64,000 bases of DNA. Origin: Euhalothece natronophila Z-M001. GTDB taxonomy: Bacteria > Cyanobacteriota > Cyanobacteriia > Cyanobacteriales > Rubidibacteraceae. The notes beneath the pieces are model-generated. The model worked only from the letters and a program-made list of their open reading frames with translations, did not search any database and was not told the origin of the DNA. Shown here piece after piece: positions 52,798 through 60,461 of this stretch (positions within the stretch are counted from its first letter, which is position 1; every line of letters begins with the position of its first letter). The translations under genes and the position numbers were made by a program. The DNA lies in NCBI RefSeq assembly GCF_007904085.1, contig NZ_CP042326.1, forward strand, positions 2,480,001-2,544,000, read 5' to 3'.

Positions 52798-53183
52798 ATA
52801 TTTCATATAACTTCCCTAATCGTAGCTTAGTTCGTTCCGCGAAAACCCCCTCAAAATCATCCCCTCTCAATAATTCAGGCTCAATCAAATGTGACCTCAA
52901 GAGGTAGGAGCAAAAATACGGCAATTTTGGCAAGTTCAAGAAATTAAAACCTAATGAGAAGAGGTAATTCTCTACAAATCACTACTATAGTGTTATTTAA
53001 TCACTAATTATAAGTGCTTATCTAAGCCAACTGTCTCCTAACTTTGTACTAAGAAATAGAGGATCTGGCTTGAGGATATTGCAAATTGCAACAAATTAAG
53101 AGAAATTGTGCCTTTAAATCTTTTACAGTAGAAGATAATAGAGCCAAATATTAGACGCTAGCACTTGTCAAACAAAGCAGATT

Positions 53184-55100
53184 ATGCACATTAGCGAAAT
53201 TACCCATCCCAACCAGTTGCACGGGCTATCCATTCGTCAATTAGAAACCATTGCTCGCCAAATTCGGGAAAAGCATTTAGAAACGGTTTCTACTAGTGGT
53301 GGACACCTTGGCCCCGGTTTAGGAGTGGTGGAACTAACCTTGGGATTGTATCAAACCCTTGATTTAGACCACGATAAAGTCATTTGGGATGTGGGACACC
53401 AAGCCTATCCCCATAAAATGCTAACAGGGCGGTATCATCAATTTCATACTTTACGGCAAAAAGATGGCATTGCTGGCTATCTCAAACGCTGTGAGAGTCA
53501 ATTTGACCATTTTGGAGCCGGTCATGCTTCTACTAGTATTTCTGCTGGTTTAGGGATGGCTTTAGCCAGAGATGCGAAAGGAGAAGACTTTAAGGTAGTC
53601 TCTGTCATCGGTGATGGGGCGTTAACAGGGGGGATGGCGTTAGAAGCCATTAACCATGCTGGGCATTTACCAGATACAAATTTAATGGTGGTGCTGAATG
53701 ATAATGAGATGTCGATTTCTCCAAATGTGGGGGCAATTTCTCGTTATTTGAATAAGGTGCGTTTATCACCCCCAATGCAGTTTTTAAGTGACAATATTGA
53801 AGAGCAATTTAAGCATCTGCCTTTCTTTGGGGAGTCTTTAACCCCAGAAATGGAACGGATGAAAGAAGGAATGAAACGGTTAGCTGTTCCGAAAGTTGGG
53901 GCAGTGATTGAAGAGTTGGGCTTTAAGTATTTTGGGCCCATTGATGGACATAATCTTAATGAGTTAATTTATACGTTTAATCAAGCCCATCAGGTACAGG
54001 GGCCAGTGTTGGTTCATGTTTCCACCACAAAAGGCAAGGGGTACCCGATCGCGGAAAAAGATCAAGTCAGCTACCATGCCCAAGGTGCATTTGATCTAGC
54101 CACAGGAAAAGCAGAACCCTCTAGTAAACCGAAGCCGCCAAAATACTGTAAAGTTTTTGCCCATACTCTCACCAAACTTGCCGAAAATAATCCTAAAATC
54201 ATCGGCATTACTGCTGCCATGGCAACGGGAACTGGCTTAGATAAACTGCAACAAAAACTTCCTGATCAGTATATTGATGTGGGAATTGCTGAACAACACG
54301 CCGTTACCACTGCCGCAGGATTAGCTTGTGAAGGAATGCGCCCAGTGGCTGCCATTTATTCCACTTTCCTACAACGAGCGTATGACCAAATTATCCATGA
54401 TGTGTGCATTCAAAATTTACCTGTCTTCTTCTGTTTAGATCGTGCTGGAATTGTCGGTGCTGACGGCCCAACCCACCAAGGAATGTATGATATTGCTTAT
54501 CTGCGTTGTCTCCCCAATATGGTGGTAATGGCTCCCAAAGATGAGGCAGAATTACAACGGATGACAGTTACAGGCATTAATCATACAGAAGGGCCTATTG
54601 CTATGCGTTATCCTCGTGGTAATGGCATTGGCGTTCCTCTTATGGAAGAAGGCTGGGATCCCGTTGAAATTGGTAAAGGGGAAATTCTCCGTAATGGAGA
54701 TGATATTCTCTTACTTGGTTATGGGGCAATGGTTCCCACTACCATGCAAGCGGCAGAAATCCTCAGTGAACATGGTATTGAAGCCACTGTGGTTAATGCT
54801 CGTTTTGTGAAACCCTTAGACACGGAATTAATTTTCCCACTAGCGCAAAAAATTGGGCGTGTCGCAACTGTAGAAGAAGGCTGCTTAATGGGTGGCTTTG
54901 GTTCAGCAGTGACTGAGGCGATGATGGATAATAATATCTTAGTGCCAGTCAAACGCTTTGGTGTGCCTGATGAATTAGTAGATCATGCCAAACCTGAAGA
55001 AGCCCAAGCAGAAGTGGGTTTAACCAGCTCTCAAATTGCCGAACAAGTGTTAGAGAGTTTCTTTAAGTCGGAAAAAGAACCTGCTAAACAAGCGGTTTAA
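53184..55100 (+). CDS. dxs: 1-deoxy-D-xylulose-5-phosphate synthase
   Basis: A 638-residue thiamine-diphosphate enzyme that condenses pyruvate and glyceraldehyde-3-phosphate, the entry step of the MEP isoprenoid pathway feeding carotenoids, phytol and quinones. [20 protein letters not shown] and [13 protein letters not shown] are N-terminal marks; the ThDP motif is [20 protein letters not shown] with downstream [30 protein letters not shown] lies in the pyrimidine-binding domain. Length and order are normal. It is a single gene; the convergent sodN follows. Confidence 0.97.
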   Translation: MHISEITHPNQLHGLSIRQLETIARQIREKHLETVSTSGGHLGPGLGVVELTLGLYQTLDLDHDKVIWDVGHQAYPHKMLTGRYHQFHTLRQKDGIAGYLKRCESQFDHFGAGHASTSISAGLGMALARDAKGEDFKVVSVIGDGALTGGMALEAINHAGHLPDTNLMVVLNDNEMSISPNVGAISRYLNKVRLSPPMQFLSDNIEEQFKHLPFFGESLTPEMERMKEGMKRLAVPKVGAVIEELGFKYFGPIDGHNLNELIYTFNQAHQVQGPVLVHVSTTKGKGYPIAEKDQVSYHAQGAFDLATGKAEPSSKPKPPKYCKVFAHTLTKLAENNPKIIGITAAMATGTGLDKLQQKLPDQYIDVGIAEQHAVTTAAGLACEGMRPVAAIYSTFLQRAYDQIIHDVCIQNLPVFFCLDRAGIVGADGPTHQGMYDIAYLRCLPNMVVMAPKDEAELQRMTVTGINHTEGPIAMRYPRGNGIGVPLMEEGWDPVEIGKGEILRNGDDILLLGYGAMVPTTMQAAEILSEHGIEATVVNARFVKPLDTELIFPLAQKIGRVATVEEGCLMGGFGSAVTEAMMDNNILVPVKRFGVPDELVDHAKPEEAQAEVGLTSSQIAEQVLESFFKSEKEPAKQAV

Positions 55101-55172
55101 CTGTTTTTTTTAGTTTTCATTTGGGGAACAGTCTCTTGAAAATAAGCAAAAGACGCTAACTAATTAAAAAAT

Positions 55173-55196
55173 GGGGATCAAGAAGTTTTGATCCCC
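55173..55196 (-). terminator. terminator between dxs and sodN
   Basis: GGGGATCAA and TTGATCCCC form a perfect 9-bp stem around a 6-nt loop. Read on the minus strand it is followed by ATTTTTTAATT, so it best serves sodN; on the plus strand the tail TAAATTATT is weaker but could also stop dxs. Confidence 0.85.
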
Positions 55197-55222
55197 TAAA
55201 TTATTAGATTGTGAGAGTAAGA

Positions 55223-55693
55223 TTAGCTAGCTTGATACCATGGAACGTTCCGTTCTTTGGACTCCCAGAACATATTATGGATTTTTTGCACGGTATCCAT
55301 TAGTTCTTGGGCGTGTTGAACATTAACTTCCATTTTGCAAGCAGAACAGAGCTTCGCTGCTTTCCAGAAGGTGGTGTGAAGGTCAGGATACTGTTCTAGA
55401 TGCTTCTCTTTGAAGTAGTCTGTCCAGAGAATTAACAGTTCGTCTTTTGCAATTTGAGCTTGCTCTTCCTTAATTTTAACAAAGCGGGCAAAGGTGTTTT
55501 GATAGGCAATTTGAGCCTCTTTGCTGTTGTCTTTGGGTTCCAGATCAACCAGCTTTTTCGTCATTGATAAGACCGCTTCAGCAGCCACACGGGCGGAAGA
55601 AGGATCATAAACGCCACAGGGGCCATCGCAATGAGCGTGAACTTCTTGGGCTGGAAACAGATTTTTGAGACTACTCGTAATTTGCTTCAACAT
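55223..55693 (-). CDS. sodN: nickel-containing superoxide dismutase
   Basis: A 156-residue NiSOD. The nickel hook HCDGPCGVYDP is present with His1, Cys2 and Cys6 of the mature enzyme; the 20-residue leader before it (MLKQITSSLKNLFPAQEVHA) must be removed for nickel to bind. The four-helix-bundle body follows, ending MFWESKERNVPWYQ. The start is set at MLKQ because leaders of this family begin so, although the frame is open for 18 more codons. The maturation protease gene (sodX) that often adjoins sodN is not seen here. Confidence 0.93.
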   Translation of the reverse strand: MLKQITSSLKNLFPAQEVHAHCDGPCGVYDPSSARVAAEAVLSMTKKLVDLEPKDNSKEAQIAYQNTFARFVKIKEEQAQIAKDELLILWTDYFKEKHLEQYPDLHTTFWKAAKLCSACKMEVNVQHAQELMDTVQKIHNMFWESKERNVPWYQAS

Positions 55694-55919
55694 AGTTTTT
55701 GATACCGATATGTTTTTTAACTTCTCTTTATGACAGTGAAATTGCACTTAAAAGACAGAAAATAAGTGCAATTCGTTAATTTTGCCACTGTTTAAGCATT
55801 TACCACCATCATAAAACAAGAAGGGCATATCCTCCCATGGGGGATAAGGAAAATTTTGGAAATTCCTGTCTATCGACGTAGAAATATGCACAATGTAGAA
55901 GGAAGGATAAACTAGGTTC

Positions 55920-58751
55920 ATGTCTGACTCTTCTCTAATTCGCATTCGTGGTGCGAGACAACACAATCTCAAAAATATCAGCTTGGAATTACCGCGCAAT
56001 CATCTGATTGTTTTTACAGGGGTTTCGGGTTCGGGAAAATCCTCTCTTGCTTTTGATACCATTTTTGCGGAGGGACAACGGCGCTATGTAGAATCGTTAA
56101 GTGCTTATGCCCGTCAGTTTTTAGGACAGGTGGATAAGCCTGATGTGGATGCCATTGAAGGCTTAAGTCCAGCTATTTCTATTGATCAAAAATCCACGTC
56201 CCATAATCCGCGTTCAACGGTAGGAACGGTAACAGAAATTTATGACTATCTGCGTTTATTATTTGGACGGGCCGGAGAACCCCATTGCCCCCACTGCGAT
56301 CGCGAAATTTCTCCCCAAACCATAGACCAAATGGCTGATCACGTGATGGAACTCCCAGATCGCAGCCGTTTTCAAATTCTAGCCCCTGTGGTGCGTGGGA
56401 AAAAGGGAACTCACCAGCAATTACTTTCTAGTCTTGCCAGTGAAGGTTTTGTGCGAGTACGAGTTGATTCTGAAGTCAGAGAACTAACTGAAGAGATTAA
56501 GTTAAATAAAAACAAACAGCATACTATTGAAGTGGTCGTTGATCGGCTGGTTAAAAAAGAAGGAATTGAAGAACGGTTAGCCGACTCTCTCGCCACCGCC
56601 TTAAAACGATCAGATGGCATTGCCGTGATTGAAGTCTTACCTCGGGATGCGGAAGAAACCCCCGAAGAAATCATCTTTTCTGAAAACTTTGCCTGTCCTG
56701 AACATGGGGCAGTCATGGAAGAATTATCCCCCCGTTTATTCTCTTTTAATTCCCCCTATGGGGCTTGTCCCAAGTGCCATGGCATTGGACGTTTACGGCG
56801 ATTTTCCCCTGATTTAATTGTCCCTGATCCTACCCAACCTGTCTATAGCGCGATCGCGCCTTGGTCAGAAAAAGACAATAGCTATTACATCTCTCTCCTT
56901 TACAGCCTAGGAGAAGCCTATGGTTTTCATATCCAAACCCCTTGGGAAAAACTCACTCTCGAACAACAAGAGGTTATCCTTTATGGCAGTGAGGAACCGA
57001 TTTTTCTCTATGAAGATACCCGAGGGAACAAGCCCAAAGGTCACTATAAAGAATACTACGGTGTCATTCCTGGCTTAGAACGTGCCCTTACCACCGCTTC
57101 CGAAACATATAAACAAAAATTAGAACAGTATTTAGTATATCAAACCTGCGAAGTCTGTCATGGACAAAGATTAAAACCAGAATCCCTTTCTGTGAGATTA
57201 GGGCAATATAATATCATTGAATTAACTAGCGCTTCCATTGAAGAATGCTTAACCCGAATTAAAAACCTCAAGCTATCCTCAAAACAAGCCAAAATTGGGG
57301 AACTTGCCCTAAAAGAAATTGAAGCTAGATTGCAATTTCTCCTTGATGTGGGGTTAGAATACCTCACCTTAGATCGTCCTGCGATGACTTTATCAGGGGG
57401 AGAAGCCCAACGCATTCGTTTAGCCACACAAATTGGGTCTGGGTTAACAGGAGTTCTCTACGTTTTAGACGAACCTAGCATTGGTTTACATCAAAGAGAT
57501 AACGGACGACTATTAGAAACCCTCAAAAAATTAAGAGACTTAGGAAATACTTTAATTGTCGTTGAACATGATGAAGAAACCATCCGCAGTGCTGACCAAA
57601 TTGTTGATATTGGACCAAAGGCTGGCATTCATGGGGGAGAAATTGTTTCTCAAGGAAACTTAGAGACAATTACTAATAATAAAAACTCCATTACAGGAGA
57701 CTATTTAGCCCAAAGACGACAAATAAAAACGCCCACTGAAAGGCGAAAAGGAAATGGCAAACAATTATCTTTAATTAATGCTCATGCCAACAACTTACAA
57801 CAAATTAATGTGGAAATTCCTTTAGGAAAATTTGTTTGTGTAACAGGGGTTTCTGGTTCAGGAAAATCAACGTTAATTAATGAATTACTCTATCCAGCAT
57901 TGCAACACCGTTTAGGCTATAAAATTCCATTCCCTAAAGGCTTAGAAAACTTAAAAGGACTAGATGCAGTGGATAAAGTAATTGTCATTGATCAGTCTCC
58001 AATTGGTCGCACACCGCGTTCAAATCCAGCAACTTACACAGGATTATTTGAACCCATTCGATCCGTTTTTACCGAAACTGTTGAAGCCAAAGCCAGAGGT
58101 TATAAAGCAGGACGCTTTTCTTTTAATGTGAAAGGTGGACGCTGTGAAGCCTGTAATGGTCAGGGGGTTAATGTCATTGAAATGAATTTTCTCCCCAATG
58201 TTTATGTAGAATGTGAGGTTTGTAAAGGGGCAAGATATAACCGAGAAACCCTACAGGTGAAATATAAAGGCTATTCCATTGCTGATGTTTTAAATATGAC
58301 CGTAGAAGAGGCGTTAACTATCTTTGAAAATATCCCTCGCGCCGCCACTCGCTTACAAACTTTAGTGGATGTTGGGTTAGGGTATATTCCCCTTGGACAA
58401 CCTGCGCCCACGTTATCAGGGGGAGAAGCCCAACGGATTAAATTAGCCACGGAATTATCCCGACGCGCGACAGGAAAAACCCTATACTTAATTGATGAAC
58501 CAACTACAGGTTTATCCTTTTATGATGTTCATCAGTTATTAAATGTCTTACAGCGATTAGTAGATAAAGGAAATTCAGTTTTAGTCATTGAACATAACCT
58601 TGATATTATTCGCTGCGCGGACTGGATTATTGATTTGGGACCAGAAGGCGGTGATAAAGGGGGAGAAGTGATTGCCAAAGGAACTCCTGAACAAATTGCC
58701 CAAGAAAGCAAGTCTTATACGGGTCAATATTTAGCTAAAATTAGCTTTTAA
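55920..58751 (+). CDS. uvrA: excinuclease ABC subunit A
   Basis: A 943-residue damage-recognition ATPase of nucleotide excision repair. Two ABC modules are seen: Walker A VFTGVSGSGKSSLAFDTIFA with signature LSGGEAQRIRLATQIGSGLT and Walker B LYVLDEPSIGLHQ, then VTGVSGSGKSTLINELLYP with LSGGEAQRIKLATELSRRAT and LYLIDEPTTGLSF. The zinc cysteines appear in ACPKCHGIGRLR and in RCEACNGQGVN with VECEVCKGARYN. Length and order are standard. It is divergent from sodN. Confidence 0.97.
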   Translation: MSDSSLIRIRGARQHNLKNISLELPRNHLIVFTGVSGSGKSSLAFDTIFAEGQRRYVESLSAYARQFLGQVDKPDVDAIEGLSPAISIDQKSTSHNPRSTVGTVTEIYDYLRLLFGRAGEPHCPHCDREISPQTIDQMADHVMELPDRSRFQILAPVVRGKKGTHQQLLSSLASEGFVRVRVDSEVRELTEEIKLNKNKQHTIEVVVDRLVKKEGIEERLADSLATALKRSDGIAVIEVLPRDAEETPEEIIFSENFACPEHGAVMEELSPRLFSFNSPYGACPKCHGIGRLRRFSPDLIVPDPTQPVYSAIAPWSEKDNSYYISLLYSLGEAYGFHIQTPWEKLTLEQQEVILYGSEEPIFLYEDTRGNKPKGHYKEYYGVIPGLERALTTASETYKQKLEQYLVYQTCEVCHGQRLKPESLSVRLGQYNIIELTSASIEECLTRIKNLKLSSKQAKIGELALKEIEARLQFLLDVGLEYLTLDRPAMTLSGGEAQRIRLATQIGSGLTGVLYVLDEPSIGLHQRDNGRLLETLKKLRDLGNTLIVVEHDEETIRSADQIVDIGPKAGIHGGEIVSQGNLETITNNKNSITGDYLAQRRQIKTPTERRKGNGKQLSLINAHANNLQQINVEIPLGKFVCVTGVSGSGKSTLINELLYPALQHRLGYKIPFPKGLENLKGLDAVDKVIVIDQSPIGRTPRSNPATYTGLFEPIRSVFTETVEAKARGYKAGRFSFNVKGGRCEACNGQGVNVIEMNFLPNVYVECEVCKGARYNRETLQVKYKGYSIADVLNMTVEEALTIFENIPRAATRLQTLVDVGLGYIPLGQPAPTLSGGEAQRIKLATELSRRATGKTLYLIDEPTTGLSFYDVHQLLNVLQRLVDKGNSVLVIEHNLDIIRCADWIIDLGPEGGDKGGEVIAKGTPEQIAQESKSYTGQYLAKISF

Positions 58752-58815
58752 TGAAACGAGGTAAAACAAATACTATTACCAAATCTCTTTTACTCAAAAA
58801 ACTCAAAGGGAAATT

Positions 58816-59142
58816 ATGAAAATTCCCTCTAATGCAATAATCCAAGATGAGAAACTCACTAAGTACCTTTTAGTTTCCAAGCAAAGGAATGATAAGTCGA
58901 AATACTTAGCTCAAGGAGGATTTTACCAAGAAAACTGGCAAAAATTGAAGACAGCAATTCAGAAAATCATTAAAGAGAATGAAGCCAGAGAAGAGTTAAC
59001 AGATCAATATGGAACTTATTACCAAGTTATTGGAGAACTAGAAGGAGTTAACGCTAAAAAATTACCTGTAATTACAGTTTGGCAACAGCGCAAAGCTGAT
59101 AATACATTTTACTTTATAACCCTAAAACCTTACCGAGAATAG
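58816..59142 (+). CDS. DUF6883-like small protein
   Basis: A 108-residue protein: MKIPSNAIIQDEKLTKYLLV, then RNDKSKYLAQGGFYQENWQK, DQYGTYYQVIGELEGVNAKK and ITVWQQRKADNTFYFITLKP. The KxxYLxxxGF...W block and the ending with a predicted beta hairpin match the DUF6883 (formerly adhesin-like or toxin-like) family as I know it. It is followed after 4 bases by a DUF4926 gene, a frequent pair in mobile gene pools. No biochemical function is established that I know of. Confidence 0.65.
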   Translation: MKIPSNAIIQDEKLTKYLLVSKQRNDKSKYLAQGGFYQENWQKLKTAIQKIIKENEAREELTDQYGTYYQVIGELEGVNAKKLPVITVWQQRKADNTFYFITLKPYRE

Positions 59143-59146
59143 AATT

Positions 59147-59392
59147 ATGGATTTAGAACTTTATCAAGAAGTCGCCCTAACTCGTAACTTTCCTGAATAT
59201 CAATTACAAGAAGGAGACATTGCTACTCTTATTGATTTTGTTCCTCACCCTAATGGAGGTGAAACGGGGTGTGTATTAGAAGTATTTAATGCCGTTGGCG
59301 AATCTATCAACGTTGTAACTGTTCCCATCTCCGCTATTAAAAAATTAACTAGCCATGAAATTTTAAGTAGTCGCAAATTGATTAATCTATAA
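59147..59392 (+). CDS. DUF4926 family protein
   Basis: An 81-residue protein: LELYQEVALTRNFPEYQLQE, GDIATLIDFVPHPNGGETGC and VLEVFNAVGESINVVTVPIS, which is the DUF4926 pattern of a small beta-barrel. It follows the DUF6883-like gene by 4 bases and shares its transcript. In such pairs it may be the immunity or antitoxin partner; that is an inference from gene order. Confidence 0.7.
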   Translation: MDLELYQEVALTRNFPEYQLQEGDIATLIDFVPHPNGGETGCVLEVFNAVGESINVVTVPISAIKKLTSHEILSSRKLINL

Positions 59393-59549
59393 TGGTGAAT
59401 AACATCATAAAGATCTGCTAATTTGTCTTCGGTAATATCTTCATTTTTTGTATAATTTTATCTTTACTGCTATAGCAATATGATCTCATTTGTAAAAACT
59501 AGCTCAACATTACGTAGGCTGAAAGCCGTGCCGAAGGCTTCCCCCCCAC

Positions 59550-59566
59550 CCCCCTTAGTAAGGGGG
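59550..59566. repeat. C/G-rich palindrome upstream of hemD
   Basis: CCCCCTTA-G-TAAGGGGG is a perfect palindrome with 8-bp arms, in a C-run/G-run context (59538-59580) that repeats the theme with a further run of G. This belongs to the dispersed intergenic repeats of cyanobacteria. The 219-bp gap 59393-59611 holds nothing else that I recognise. Confidence 0.6.
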
Positions 59567-59620
59567 AATTAAAGGGGGGATCCCAACTAAAAATTTACAA
59601 CCGATTTAGGATTGCTATAT

Positions 59621-60412
59621 ATGCCTTTACCCTTACATAATAAAACTATTTTAGTGACTCGCGCTGCTAGCCAAGCCAAAACCTTTACCAATCTTCTTGA
59701 AAATGAAGGTGCAACGGTTATCGAAATGGCTGCCCTAGAAATTTGTCCGCCGTCTAGTTGGGAAGCCTTAGATCAAGCCCTTTATGAGTTATCTTCCTTT
59801 GATTGGTTAATTTTAACTTCAGCAAATGGCGTTAATTTCTTTTTTCAACGGTTAGACGAGTTAGGCATTAATCAAACTCAATTGAACACACTTAAAATTG
59901 CGGTGGTGGGGAAAAAAACAGCCAAGGTGTTAGAAAAGCAAGGAGTGACACCAACCTTTATTCCACCGAATTTTGTGGCTGATTCTCTAGTAGCGACGTT
60001 CCCAGAAAATTTATCTGATAAGAGAATTCTGTTTCCACGGGTAGAAACAGGGGGAAGAGAAGTTTTAATTGAGGAATTTCAGCAAAAAAGCGCAAAAGTA
60101 ATTGCTGTTCCTGCTTATCAGTCAAGTTGCCCAGAAAAGGCTGATCCAGTAGCAGTAGAAGCCTTAAAAGCGCAAAAAATTGACATTCTGACTTTTGCAA
60201 GTTCTAAAACTGTTAAAAATTTCTATAATCTTTTATTGCCTATCTTTGATTCTAAGGTAAACTTAAGAGAAGCGTTAGCCAATGTTTCTATTGCCTCTAT
60301 CGGCCCCCAAACTTCTCAAGCCTGTGAAAAGTGGTTAGGACGATATGACATTGAAGCACAAGAGTATACTCTGGAAGGATTAACACAAGCGATTGTTGCT
60401 AGTAATTCTTAA
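59621..60412 (+). CDS. hemD: uroporphyrinogen-III synthase
   Basis: A 263-residue two-domain protein (HEM4): LHNKTILVTRAASQAKTFTN at the N-terminus, then DWLILTSANGVNFFFQRLDE, KIAVVGKKTAKVLEKQGV, ILFPRVETGGREVLIEEF and DILTFASSKTVKNFYNLL, ending with ASIGPQTSQACEKWLG. It closes and inverts ring D in tetrapyrrole synthesis, needed for chlorophyll, haem, phycobilin and sirohaem. Start at ATG 59621 is preferred over the TTG three codons earlier. Confidence 0.9.
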   Translation: MPLPLHNKTILVTRAASQAKTFTNLLENEGATVIEMAALEICPPSSWEALDQALYELSSFDWLILTSANGVNFFFQRLDELGINQTQLNTLKIAVVGKKTAKVLEKQGVTPTFIPPNFVADSLVATFPENLSDKRILFPRVETGGREVLIEEFQQKSAKVIAVPAYQSSCPEKADPVAVEALKAQKIDILTFASSKTVKNFYNLLLPIFDSKVNLREALANVSIASIGPQTSQACEKWLGRYDIEAQEYTLEGLTQAIVASNS

Positions 60413-60461
60413 AGCACCTTGACGAAGGTTAATTGTATAAATCCTATAAAGAGGTAGAATT

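Larger units (their letters stand above)
51665..52807 (+). mobile_element. IS630-family insertion sequence
   Basis: A 1143-bp element with short terminal inverted repeats (TATGAAAT at 51666-51673 and its complement ATTTCATA at 52800-52807) flanked by TA on both sides (51663-51664 and 52808-52809). TA duplication is the hallmark of IS630/Tc1-mariner transposition. The boundary choice is supported by the fact that removing the element and one TA rejoins an open reading frame on the minus strand. The repeats are short or decayed for the family. Confidence 0.75.
51636..52978 (-). pseudogene. C-terminal remnant of an unidentified gene split by the IS630 element
   Basis: The right part (52978 down to 52810) reads LNLPKLPYFCSYLLRSHLIE and RGDDFEGVFAERTKLRLGKL; after the insertion the left part (51664 down to 51636) reads YEAMGKKL and stops. 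Joining both with one TA gives one continuous frame. The ending, with an ERxxLxLxxLxEAMGK pattern, looks like a real protein C-terminus, but I cannot name the family. Upstream the frame ends at a TGA (52979-52981) without a start codon, so the gene was already truncated. From there to dxs (52982-53183) I see only the dxs upstream region. Confidence 0.5.
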
